From NCBI GenBank assembly GCA_009841225.1, contig VXMF01000036.1, forward strand, positions 372,765 to 436,764: 64,000 nt of DNA, written 5' to 3'. Below the pieces are notes generated by a model. It searched no databases. It was given only the letters and a program-made list of their open reading frames with translations, and was not told where the DNA came from. The DNA comes from Terriglobia bacterium. Lineage in GTDB: Bacteria; Acidobacteriota; Terriglobia; Bryobacterales; UBA6623. The position numbers and the translations under genes are program-made. Shown piece after piece: positions 17,824 to 25,085 of this stretch; position 1 is the stretch's first letter; every line of letters starts with the position of its first letter.

Positions 17824-18668
17824 AACCCCAAAATGCTGCCGACTATGATGACCGGACCACGGCAGCGGTTCGATCTGTGCTGCTCGAGATTGGTCAGATT
17901 CTGGGTAGCTTTCACGGAAAGTTTGCGGTGATCGGAGGGGCTGTGCCCTGGCTTCTGCTAGAGGGAGCGGAAATGCCCCATGTCGGCACTGGGGACGTGG
18001 ACCTCAGCCTTGATGCCGAAGCGCTTGGCGATGGCGAGTACGCTCGGCTTGTTGAGTCCCTTCAGAAGCACGGCTACCACCAGCGGGAAGGTCTGCGCCG
18101 GTTTCAGCTGGTGCGGACCGTTAGCGCCCGTGACGGCGGACCCGACATTGACGTCGTCGTCGACTTTCTAATGCCACGCGAGGCCGAGATCGTCAGAAAC
18201 ACCAAACCGCTTGTGAGTGACTTTGCCGTGCAACGCGCCGATGGTGCAGATCTTGCACTAAGGTTCCGCGAGGTTATTCAGATCGAGGGAACCATGCCCG
18301 ACGGCGGCGGGAACCGAGTACGAATCGTGGTCGCATCAATTCCCGCGCTCCTTGCCATGAAAGGCCACGCGGTGAGTAATCGCCTGAAACATAAGGATGC
18401 CTACGATATCTACTACTGCGTCCGCAACTTTCCGGGCGGTCTAGAGGCGCTCGTCGAGGCGACTTCTCCACTTCTGGATGTGTCAACTGCCAAGAACGGC
18501 TACCTAGGAATTTCGGAAAAATTTCGTCACGTAGATGACTTCGGCCCGACCAGCGTAAGGCGGTTTGTCGAGACTTCCGAATTGCTCGGAGAGCGTACTG
18601 CCGATCAATGGCAGCAGGACGCATTCGGCCAGGTTCAGGCTTGGCTGACTGCACTGGGCTTGAGGTGA
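17811..18668 (+). CDS. AbiEii-like nucleotidyltransferase toxin
   Basis: 285 residues with the minimal-nucleotidyltransferase signature: G42-G43 in FAVIGGAVPWLLL, then D62-V-D64 in GTGDVDLSLD, with a third acidic residue likely in IDVVVDFL. KHKDAYDIYYC near residue 198 matches the conserved K-D-xx-D-I element of AbiEii/AbiGii toxins. Known family members block growth by nucleotidyl transfer to tRNA or protein, typically to abort phage infection. The frame is intact. It overlaps the AbiEi-like gene by 13 bases, the usual translational coupling for such pairs. The downstream 290 bases hold no gene except the promoter of the GH32 operon. Confidence 0.78.
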   Translation: MAPIEPQNAADYDDRTTAAVRSVLLEIGQILGSFHGKFAVIGGAVPWLLLEGAEMPHVGTGDVDLSLDAEALGDGEYARLVESLQKHGYHQREGLRRFQLVRTVSARDGGPDIDVVVDFLMPREAEIVRNTKPLVSDFAVQRADGADLALRFREVIQIEGTMPDGGGNRVRIVVASIPALLAMKGHAVSNRLKHKDAYDIYYCVRNFPGGLEALVEATSPLLDVSTAKNGYLGISEKFRHVDDFGPTSVRRFVETSELLGERTADQWQQDAFGQVQAWLTALGLR

Positions 18669-18874
18669 AGTATGGCCCAGCAGGCAACAGGCAAGATCCG
18701 TAGTTCGGACATTCGCGTAGTCGGCAAAGTGTGAGGCTATGTGCTCAATTATTGGGAGTTCTTGCGGATCGAGTTGGCCCTAGGCGCCGTTTCTCCGCCG
18801 TCTCCCTGCTTCTAGCATTTGACAGCGCACGCCCTCATGGTTCGGCACGTCCAACAACTCTAAGCACATATCGC

Positions 18875-18903
18875 TTGACTGGAATAACAGGCTTCACTAC
18901 GAT
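18875..18903 (+). promoter_or_regulatory. Sigma70-like promoter of the GH32-sulfatase operon
   Basis: TTGACT, a 17-base spacer, then TACGAT. It is placed about 50 bases ahead of the GH32 start in an otherwise gene-free 290-base interval. Only the box match and position support it. Confidence 0.4.
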
Positions 18904-18956
18904 TCGGAAGTCGCAGCACGCGCCCGACCATCGCGGGCACTGCATACGGCTCCCCA

Positions 18957-20582
18957 ATGAAGCGCGTCACGTCTTCCCCGATCCTTCCATATGAGGGTGG
19001 CATCCTCTCGGTCAAGACCGTGACCGCAGCCCTCGTGGGAGCGCTCGTGTGCGGCTCCCTGCTGATCGCACAGCGCACGCCCTCGTTCGAGCCCCCGCCG
19101 CCCTCGGAGAAACCGAACGTCCAGGGCAAGAAGATCCCGGAAGATCGTTTCGGCATTGCCTACGACGATGTCTTCCATCACATGCACTACGACCAGCCTC
19201 TGCGGCCGCAGGTGCACTACACCCCGATCACCGGGCAGATCGGCGACGCCACCGGGCTGATCCTATACAAGGGCGTCTACCACCTGTTCTACATGTACGA
19301 CGAGTGGTCCAGGAGTCGGAGGTTCAACAAGAGCTGGGGCCACGCCGTCAGCAGCGATTTGGTCTTCTGGGAGCAGCGACCGCAGATCCTCAACACACGC
19401 CTCGACAATGCGCCCGGAAGCGGAAGCGGAATCGTCGACTGGAACAACACGCTCGGGTTGCAGTCGGGAGTGGAGAAGACACTGGTGGTCTTCTATACCG
19501 ACTACGGCCGAGGCACCTCCATCGCCTTCAGCCGCGACGCGGGCAAGACCTGGATTCGCCACAAGGACAACCCCGTCATCCCTAGGCATGAGGCTAGGAA
19601 TGATCGGGATGCGAAGGTCTTCTGGTACAAGCCGGACCAATCTTGGCGATTGATTCTCTATGAGAGGCTCGGCTTCACGTTCTACAAGTCGCACGACCTG
19701 CTGAACTGGGAACGGCTCAGCAGGTTAGAGGGATTTCACGAGTGCCCTGACTTTCTCGAAATCCCGGTCGACGGAGACGAGAAGAACAAGAAGTGGGTGC
19801 TCATCGACGGCGACGGCTCCTACCGAATCGGCGATTTCGACGGCACGAGCTTCACGTCCTCGATGGAGAACACCTACGCCAACCGTGGCGTGGCCCGCGA
19901 CGCCTGGAACGGAGCGGACCGCGAGCTCTACGCCACGCAGGCCTGGAGCCACTCGTACGAAGGCGACGGACCCTTCTATCAGATGGGCTTCATGCACTTG
20001 CCGCACGGAGCGGACCACGACCGCACCTGGAGCCAGCAGCAGATCTTCCCGGTCGAGCTGACGCTGGAGACGATCGGCGGCGAGGTCCGCCTGTGCCGCA
20101 ATCCGATCGACGCGATCAAGCAACTGCGATACGATTCGCATCTTTGGAATGACCAGGACGTTCGGCCTGGAGACAACCCCCTCGCCGAGTTGGACGGCGA
20201 CGTCTTCGAAATCATTGCCGAGATTGAGCCGGGTCAGGCAAAGCAGGTTGGCTTTGGCATCAGGGGTGAAACCCTGACCTACTCGGTCCCGGATGAGCGG
20301 CTGACCTTCATGGAATCGGACGCATTCCTGCCCATGGCGGACGGAAGGGTCAAGCTGCGCATGATCGTGGACCGGGGCTCTGTCGAGGTCTATGCCAATC
20401 AAGGCGAAATCACCTTCACGAAGCTCTTCTACCCGGATCCTTCGAACATGGACCTAGAACTCTTCTCCGAGGGAGGAACCGCCAGAATCAGGGCGATGGA
20501 GGCCTATCGCCTCCAGTCCATCTGGTTGAAGCGCGAACAAGAGCTGGGCTACTTTAGAGACTCAGCGAACCGCAAGGAGTAG
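18957..20582 (+). CDS. GH32 family glycosidase (fructan hydrolase-like), exported
   Basis: 541 residues with the two-domain GH32 plan. The three catalytic motifs align: nucleophile D97 in QIGDATGLILYKGVYHLFY (usually WMNDPNG), R217-D218 in RDAKVFW (usually RDP), and acid/base E262 in HECPDFLEI. The C-terminal beta-sandwich (residues about 380-520) contains GSVEVYANQGEITFTKLFYP. The family hydrolyses beta-fructosides such as levan, inulin or sucrose. The weak first motif, keeping only the Asp and final Gly, suggests an unusual substrate. A hydrophobic segment at residues 22-38 is the signal. The start has no good ribosome-binding site, so the N-terminus is uncertain. It leads an operon with two sulfatases, the first 8 bases downstream. 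Confidence 0.85.
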   Translation: MKRVTSSPILPYEGGILSVKTVTAALVGALVCGSLLIAQRTPSFEPPPPSEKPNVQGKKIPEDRFGIAYDDVFHHMHYDQPLRPQVHYTPITGQIGDATGLILYKGVYHLFYMYDEWSRSRRFNKSWGHAVSSDLVFWEQRPQILNTRLDNAPGSGSGIVDWNNTLGLQSGVEKTLVVFYTDYGRGTSIAFSRDAGKTWIRHKDNPVIPRHEARNDRDAKVFWYKPDQSWRLILYERLGFTFYKSHDLLNWERLSRLEGFHECPDFLEIPVDGDEKNKKWVLIDGDGSYRIGDFDGTSFTSSMENTYANRGVARDAWNGADRELYATQAWSHSYEGDGPFYQMGFMHLPHGADHDRTWSQQQIFPVELTLETIGGEVRLCRNPIDAIKQLRYDSHLWNDQDVRPGDNPLAELDGDVFEIIAEIEPGQAKQVGFGIRGETLTYSVPDERLTFMESDAFLPMADGRVKLRMIVDRGSVEVYANQGEITFTKLFYPDPSNMDLELFSEGGTARIRAMEAYRLQSIWLKREQELGYFRDSANRKE

Positions 20583-20590
20583 CCCCGCCC

Positions 20591-22042
20591 ATGCTCGACC
20601 GTCGCCGCTTTCTCGGACTCTCCGCCGCCGCACTGGCGTCACAAGCGTGTTCTCCAATGTCCGAGTCTACGGCCGAGCCCGCTCCGCCGAACGTGCTCTT
20701 CCTGGCTGTGGATGACCTCAACACTTGGCTGGGCTGCATGGAGGGCCACCCCCAGGCGAAGACACCCAACATCGATCGCCTTGCGGCCCGCTCGGTCGTG
20801 TTTCACAACGCGCACTGCCAAGCGCCGATCTGCGGACCCTCGCGGGCGAGCCTGATGTCCGGCTATCTGCCGTCCACTACGGGAATCTACGGTCAGGTCC
20901 GAGACCCGGACCTGCGAGAGGCTTCGCCAGAAACCGGCTCGACACCCTTCCTTCCCGAGTGGTTTGGCCAGAATGGCTACCACACGATGGGCGTTGGCAA
21001 GCTCTTCCACCGACACGCCCCGGAAGGTGCCTTCGCCGAGTCGGGAGGCCGTGTTGACGGCTTCGGGCCGCGGCCGCCGAAACGCTTGAAGTGGGATCGC
21101 AGGGGGACCAGCACGGACTGGGGAGCGTTCCCGGAAACCGACGAGGAGATGCCGGACTTCGGCACGGCGGAGTGGGCGGTGGAACGGCTCCAGCGCGAGC
21201 ACGACAAGCCGTTTTTCCTCGGGGCCGGCTTCCTGCGCCCGCATGTGCCTTGGCATGTGCCGAAGAAGTGGTTCGACATGTTCCCGCCGGACGAGCTAGA
21301 GATGCCGCCCTACCAGCCTGGCGATCAGGGCGACGTGCCGGAGATCTCTCGTCAGCTGCATGCCTTGCCGATGATGCCGACGACGGACTGGGCGATCGAG
21401 ACGGATCAGTGGAAAGATATCGTCCAGGCCTACTTGGCGTGCGTCGCCTTCGTGGATGCTCAGGTCGGCAAGGTGCTCGACGCGCTCGATGCAAGCCCGT
21501 ACGCCGACAACACTTACGTCGTGTTGTGGGGCGACCACGGTTACCACATCGGCGAAAAGAACCGCTTCGGCAAACACTCCGTCTGGGAGGAGGCGACCAG
21601 GACGCCCTTGATGATCGCCGGCCCCGGGATCGCCCCTGGCATGACTCGGAAGCCAGCCGGACTGATCGACCTCTACCCGACGCTATTGGACCTGTGCGGG
21701 CTACCTGCGAATCCAGCGAACGAAGGCCATAGCCTCCGCCCCCTTCTGGACGATCCGGCATCGGCCGACTGGCCGTACGTCGCCCTGACGACCTACGGCC
21801 GCAACAACCATGGTGTCCGCGATGAGCGCTACCGCTACATCCGCTACGAGGATGGATCCGAAGAGCTCTACGATCACGAAGACGACGCCCACGAGTGGAA
21901 CAACGTTGCCGCCGACCCGACCTACGAAGAAACAAAAGAACGCTTGGCCGCGCATCTGCCCGAGGTCAATGTGCCGTGGTCGGAGAAGTCGGTTTACAAC
22001 TACAACCAGTACTTGACCGACCACCGAGAGCGGAACCTGTAA
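20591..22042 (+). CDS. Sulfatase, iduronate-2-sulfatase-like, Tat lipoprotein
   Basis: 483 residues. MLDRRRFLGLSAAALASQAC carries a twin-arginine motif and ends with a lipobox-like segment at Cys20. Catalytic C81-G-P-S-R is in PICGPSRASLMSGYLPSTTG, the metal Asp pair in FLAVDDLNTWLGC, and the second metal site in VVLWGDHGYHIGEKNRFGKH. These are features of the IDS-like branch. It begins 8 bases after the GH32 stop, so the two are translated from one message. The pairing implies that the fructan-like or other substrate of the GH32 enzyme carries sulfate esters. It should act at the cell surface or in the periplasm. Confidence 0.92.
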   Translation: MLDRRRFLGLSAAALASQACSPMSESTAEPAPPNVLFLAVDDLNTWLGCMEGHPQAKTPNIDRLAARSVVFHNAHCQAPICGPSRASLMSGYLPSTTGIYGQVRDPDLREASPETGSTPFLPEWFGQNGYHTMGVGKLFHRHAPEGAFAESGGRVDGFGPRPPKRLKWDRRGTSTDWGAFPETDEEMPDFGTAEWAVERLQREHDKPFFLGAGFLRPHVPWHVPKKWFDMFPPDELEMPPYQPGDQGDVPEISRQLHALPMMPTTDWAIETDQWKDIVQAYLACVAFVDAQVGKVLDALDASPYADNTYVVLWGDHGYHIGEKNRFGKHSVWEEATRTPLMIAGPGIAPGMTRKPAGLIDLYPTLLDLCGLPANPANEGHSLRPLLDDPASADWPYVALTTYGRNNHGVRDERYRYIRYEDGSEELYDHEDDAHEWNNVAADPTYEETKERLAAHLPEVNVPWSEKSVYNYNQYLTDHRERNL

Positions 22043-22076
22043 GCCTGTTCTGAGTCGCAACTGAATCGAACGAACC

Positions 22077-23495
22077 ATGCCTCTCGCCCGTCATGTCTGG
22101 GTGCTGGCCGCGCTTCTCGCGCTTCTCGCGGTATCGTGTGCTGCCACCGACGGGACTAAGCCGAACGTCGTCCTGATCTTCATCGACGACATGGGCTACG
22201 GCGACATCGGCCCGTTCGGCTCGACCACCAACAAGACCCCCCATCTCGATCGCATGGCGTTGGAGGGACTCGCCCTTCGCCAGTTCTATGTCTCGAACAC
22301 CAACTGCACGCCGTCGCGCGCAGCTCTGATGACCGGGACATACGCTCATCGGATCGGCATGGACGGCGACGTGCTGTTTCCGGGCGAGCGCCGGGGCCTC
22401 AACCCGAGCGAGACGACGATCGCGGAGGTCATGAGGGGAGCCGGCTACGCCACCGGCGTCTTCGGCAAATGGCATCTCGGCGACCAGCCGGAGCACTTGC
22501 CGCTCGAGCACGGCTTCGACGAGTACTTCGGAATCCCCTATTCGAACGACATGTGGCCGGGGAATCTCAGGGGCCATCGTCACACGAAAAAGCCCTACAC
22601 ACCTTTGCCGGTCGTTCGGAACGACCAAGTGGTTGCCTACGTGGCTGACGGCGCGGACCAAGCGCTTCTTGCCGAGGCCGTCACCGACGCAGCAATCGAG
22701 TTCATTCGAGAACATCGGACCAAGCCCTTCTTCCTGTATCTGCCCCACGCGTACATCCATCGGCCGCGATACGCGCGCCCGGAGATTGCGGAACGGGCTG
22801 GGGGAGACATAAACCGCGCGGTTGTGGAGGAGGTCGACGACAGCGTCGGACGCGTTCTCGACACGCTGCGGGCACTCGACCTCGCGGAAGGGACCTTGGT
22901 CATCTTCACATCGGATAACGGCGGCGCCACCGGCATGAGCATGGGCCCTCTGCGCGGCGGCAAGGGTGGCCCTAAGTATGAAGGCCACATGCGCGAGCCG
23001 ACGCTTACCTGGTGGCCGGGAACGATCCCGGCGGGCCAGACGACGGACGAGATCGTCTCCGCACTCGATATCCTGCCGTCTCTGGCAGCGCTCGTAGGGG
23101 CGGCTCAGCCCGACCGCCAAATCGACGGCAAGAACGCACTCGATACTCTGCTGGGCAAGCCCAATGCGCGCTCGCCGCATGAGCTTCTGTTCTACGAGGA
23201 CGAAGGCATTCGCCGCGGCAACTGGAAGCTCGTCCGCGGAGCTTCGGGAGGGTTCGAACTGTACGACTTAGACGCAGACGTCGGCGAGACGAACGATCTG
23301 GCGGCAGCGCACCCAGAGCGTGTGAACGAGCTGCGCGCGCTGCTCGAGGAGCATGCGGCGGAGATCGCCGCCAACCTGAGACCGGCAGCACAGAGCGAGA
23401 CAGCTCTGCACCTCATTACGGAGCCCGGAGATCTGCCCAAGCTGCGGGAGCTCATCGGCGTTAACGATTTCGAGGCCGTAGCGGAACGCCGGTGA
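22077..23495 (+). CDS. Sulfatase, arylsulfatase / GalNAc-6-sulfatase-like
   Basis: 472 residues, catalytic C77-T-P-S-R in NTNCTPSRAALMTGTYAHR. The metal site is IFIDDMGYGDIGPFGS and the substrate-side block is GVFGKWHLGD. VIFTSDNGGATG gives the second metal-binding segment and YDLDADVGETNDLA the usual C-terminal signature. The N-terminus is hydrophobic and ends in SCAAT, so it is secreted, possibly as a lipoprotein. Third gene of the GH32 operon, 34 bases after the preceding stop. An extra tail of about 45 residues after the normal end (from about AAQSETALHL) has no match that I recognise. Confidence 0.92.
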   Translation: MPLARHVWVLAALLALLAVSCAATDGTKPNVVLIFIDDMGYGDIGPFGSTTNKTPHLDRMALEGLALRQFYVSNTNCTPSRAALMTGTYAHRIGMDGDVLFPGERRGLNPSETTIAEVMRGAGYATGVFGKWHLGDQPEHLPLEHGFDEYFGIPYSNDMWPGNLRGHRHTKKPYTPLPVVRNDQVVAYVADGADQALLAEAVTDAAIEFIREHRTKPFFLYLPHAYIHRPRYARPEIAERAGGDINRAVVEEVDDSVGRVLDTLRALDLAEGTLVIFTSDNGGATGMSMGPLRGGKGGPKYEGHMREPTLTWWPGTIPAGQTTDEIVSALDILPSLAALVGAAQPDRQIDGKNALDTLLGKPNARSPHELLFYEDEGIRRGNWKLVRGASGGFELYDLDADVGETNDLAAAHPERVNELRALLEEHAAEIAANLRPAAQSETALHLITEPGDLPKLRELIGVNDFEAVAERR

Positions 23496-23510
23496 AGGAA
23501 GGAGGGACCG

Positions 23511-23624
23511 ATGCTGCGATCTTCTCGAAGGCGTATCGTTCTCTCAACTGCGTGTTCGTTGCACAGACGGCTCCCGCCGTTCTTTGTCCGGTTCAGCAGC
23601 GGCCGAACGCGATCGTCGTTCTAA
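23511..23624 (+). pseudogene. Truncated fourth cistron of the GH32 operon
   Basis: An ATG with a strong ribosome-binding site (AAGGAAGGAGGG ending five bases ahead) opens a 37-codon frame, MLRSSRRRIVLSTACSLH and onward. Its twin-arginine-like N-terminus resembles the exported proteins encoded upstream. It stops at 23624 without any domain. The excellent ribosome-binding site and the position 15 bases after the sulfatase suggest the surviving start of a deleted gene. A genuine small peptide is the alternative. Confidence 0.35.
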
Positions 23625-23677
23625 GTGTCGTCGGCCGCACAGCGCATCGTGGGGCACTTGTCGAATGGGCCCGTAGT

Positions 23678-23747
23678 CAATCTTCTTGCCCCAGAGCAAG
23701 GACAACACGTTCCGGAACACCGCCTATCGAGGACTCTCTCAATAGCC
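23678..23747. repeat. 70-bp direct repeat, copy 1
   Basis: It shares CGTTCC(g/a)AACACCGCCT, then TCGAGGACTCTC(t/g)CAATAGCC with 25008-25071, plus a looser 5' part with one short indel. The last bases overlap the final codons of the HicB gene. In one frame both copies read FRNTA-x-RGLSQ-stop with mainly synonymous changes, so the repeat may descend from a gene 3' end. Confidence 0.65.
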
Positions 23748-24089
23748 TTCTATCTCCCCGGTTTGGCCGCTGATCTCGCGCTTCACCGCCTCGGCAATCC
23801 AAGAGTTGAGGCTTTTCCCCTGAGCCTTGGCGGCCGCTTCAGCAGCACGGTGTACTGCCGGGGGGACCCGTAGCGGAATCTTCCCGGAATATGGCTTGTC
23901 GGGAGCCTGACCTCGTGTCTCGCAGGCCTGCAAGTAGTCGTCGATCGAAAATTCGAACTCGTTTCTGAGTTCAACGACAGAGACCCCTTCGAACATGATC
24001 ACGTCGCGAGTTCCTGTCACTTCCCCGTGAAAGACACCCGCCTCGTCATCAAACGTAATTGCTGCTCGGTACCCTTTGTACTCCATCAT
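23739..24089 (-). CDS. hicB: HicB antitoxin
   Basis: 116 residues: an N-terminal HicB partner domain (YKGYRAAITFDDEAGVFHGE ... SVVELRNEFEFSIDDYL) followed by a C-terminal ribbon-helix-helix DNA-binding part (IPLRVPPAVHRAAEAAAKAQGKSLNSWI). This is the HicB type with an Arc-like tail. The ATG at 24089 is preceded by AAAGGA at seven bases; an upstream ATG overlapping HicA is less likely. It follows the HicA gene by 19 bases on the same strand. HicB neutralises HicA and represses the operon through the ribbon-helix-helix. Both frames are intact, so this is one of two apparently functional TA modules in the window. Confidence 0.85.
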   Translation of the reverse strand: MMEYKGYRAAITFDDEAGVFHGEVTGTRDVIMFEGVSVVELRNEFEFSIDDYLQACETRGQAPDKPYSGKIPLRVPPAVHRAAEAAAKAQGKSLNSWIAEAVKREISGQTGEIEGY

Positions 24090-24108
24090 CGCTGCATCCT
24101 TTCGCCGT

Positions 24109-24366
24109 TCAGCTTCTTTCGACACCTGCCTCATGCAGGAATCGCCTCACCGCCTCGACGGCTCGTTTCCGTGCTTCCTTCCTCGGGTGGGGTCTGTGGA
24201 AATGACCCGCCACGCCATTTAGCTCGACGTAGACCCTAGAACCTGCCCGCTCCTCAATGTGGGCTCCGCACGCCACGAACAGGGATTCGATGTCAGTCCA
24301 AGTGACACCAGATTGGACTGGGTGTCGGAAGATCGCATCTAAGGGCTTGCGGTACTTCCTCCTCAC
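24109..24366 (-). CDS. hicA: HicA toxin (mRNA interferase-like)
   Basis: 85 residues of the double-stranded-RNA-binding-like HicA fold. TWTDIESLFVACGAHIEERAG, then GSRVYVELNG and the signature FHRPHPRKEA are present. In this subgroup the usual GSH catalytic His is replaced (GSR), and the FHRPHP block is the conserved part, so the intact block suggests an active member of that subgroup. HicA cleaves mRNA or tmRNA. The start is GTG at 24366; the promoter boxes reach to within a few bases of it, so translation would be leaderless. HicB follows on the same strand. Confidence 0.82.
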   Translation of the reverse strand: MRRKYRKPLDAIFRHPVQSGVTWTDIESLFVACGAHIEERAGSRVYVELNGVAGHFHRPHPRKEARKRAVEAVRRFLHEAGVERS

Positions 24367-24370
24367 ACAT

Positions 24371-24400
24371 AGAATATATCAAAAAGTGATATCATGCCAA
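24371..24400 (-). promoter_or_regulatory. Promoter and operator of the hicAB operon
   Basis: On the minus strand TTGGCA, 18 bases, TATTCT, with the GTG start four bases further on. Inside the spacer is the perfect inverted repeat ATATCA-n5-TGATAT (24376-24392). It is a natural site for HicB autorepression, since binding would cover the -10/-35 region. Confidence 0.55.
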
Positions 24401-24412
24401 GGCGACGTTGCG

Positions 24413-24544
24413 GTCCTCGCGGCTGAGAATCCCGAGCCGCGAGCGAGCATGATGGAGAACATGGTCTAGGAACTGGAATCGATCGAGCCGCCGGGTCCGT
24501 TGCAAGTCGGGTGCTCGTTGGAACCGGTCATTCTGCAGCCGTAG
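24413..24544 (+). pseudogene. Sulfatase C-terminal remnant, copy A
   Basis: The frame reads VLAAENPEPRASMMENMV, an in-frame TAG, then ELESIEPP and SLEPVILQP before a stop. This is the LAAENP ... tail that ends many sulfatases. The same tail occurs at 46470-46640 without the internal stop. There is no sulfatase body upstream, so it is a dead 3' fragment. Confidence 0.6.
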
Positions 24545-24618
24545 GAGGCGGGGATTGCTTCCCGAAGATCTCCATATCGGCGGAATCGGGATCTCTCACT
24601 CTCTCAGCGATTCTGCGG
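24413..24618. repeat. Dispersed 205-bp repeat, copy A
   Basis: Clearly alignable with 46506-46714. Shared blocks include GAGAATCCCG, CGAGCATG(a/g)TGGAG, GAACTGGAATC, CGTTGGAACCGGTCATTC, CTGCTTCCCG-like and CTCACTCTC. Similarity continues about 70 bases past the sulfatase stop codon, so a DNA segment was duplicated and the match is not only at protein level. Confidence 0.7.
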
Positions 24619-24669
24619 AAGGGGCAGGGGAAGCCAACAGGACCAAGAATATTAGGTCAGTATTGAACT

Positions 24670-24921
24670 ATGTCTGTGATTCGGTTGAACATGCGCGAGG
24701 CAAAAACGCACCTCTCGAGATATGTCACGGAGCTCAAGGACGGTGATCGGATCATTCTCTGTCGTCGGGACCGTGAGATCGCGGAGATTCGGCCGATTGT
24801 GAAGCCTGTGGACGAACCGCGTCCGATCGGATTGGGCAAAGGACTCGCGGAAATTCCGGATTCATTCTTCGAACCGCTGCCGGATGAGTTCCTGGATCGG
24901 CTTGAAGGCACGCTGCGCTGA
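24670..24921 (+). CDS. Phd/YefM-family antitoxin
   Basis: 83 residues. MSVIRLNMREAKTHLSRYV is the classic Phd N-terminal DNA-binding and dimerisation segment, followed by DGDRIILCRRDREIAEIRPI. The C-terminal part (LGKGLAEIPDSFFEPLPDEFLD) is the toxin-binding tail seen in Phd proteins paired with VapC-like PIN toxins. The frame is intact. The cognate toxin gene starts 14 bases downstream but has a stop at codon 12, so the antitoxin is orphaned. No strong ribosome-binding site precedes the ATG. Confidence 0.83.
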   Translation: MSVIRLNMREAKTHLSRYVTELKDGDRIILCRRDREIAEIRPIVKPVDEPRPIGLGKGLAEIPDSFFEPLPDEFLDRLEGTLR

Positions 24922-24935
24922 CGGGATGCGAGACC

Positions 24936-25016
24936 ATGCGCTTCCTGCTGGATACCGTTACCTTCGTTTGAATGGCGGAAGGGCACTCGAGGTTGAGTGC
25001 CGCCGCGCAATCTTTT
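24936..25016 (+). pseudogene. PIN-domain (VapC-like) toxin with nonsense mutation
   Basis: The frame begins MRFLLDTVTFV, the canonical PIN toxin start with its first catalytic Asp. It hits TGA where the family has Trp (TGG), then resumes in the same frame as MAEGHSRLSAAAQSF, the expected next segment. Beyond that the PIN sequence is lost and the 64-bp repeat begins. One point mutation plus a 3' truncation explain the structure. Confidence 0.7.
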
Positions 25017-25071
25017 CGCCCCCGGACAGAGCGTTCCGAAACACCGCCTCTCGAGGACTCTCGCAATAGCC
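25008..25071. repeat. 64-bp direct repeat, copy 2
   Basis: Same orientation as 23678-23747. The two copies bracket the segment with HicAB, the sulfatase remnant and the Phd/PIN module. The last 38 bases differ at about three positions. Confidence 0.65.
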
Positions 25072-25085
25072 CAACAAGGCCCTGT

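Noticed and set aside
20877..21935. Long minus-strand frame of about 350 codons
   Set aside because: Arg/Ser/Pro-rich shadow antisense to the IDS-like sulfatase, whose motifs are all present on the plus strand.
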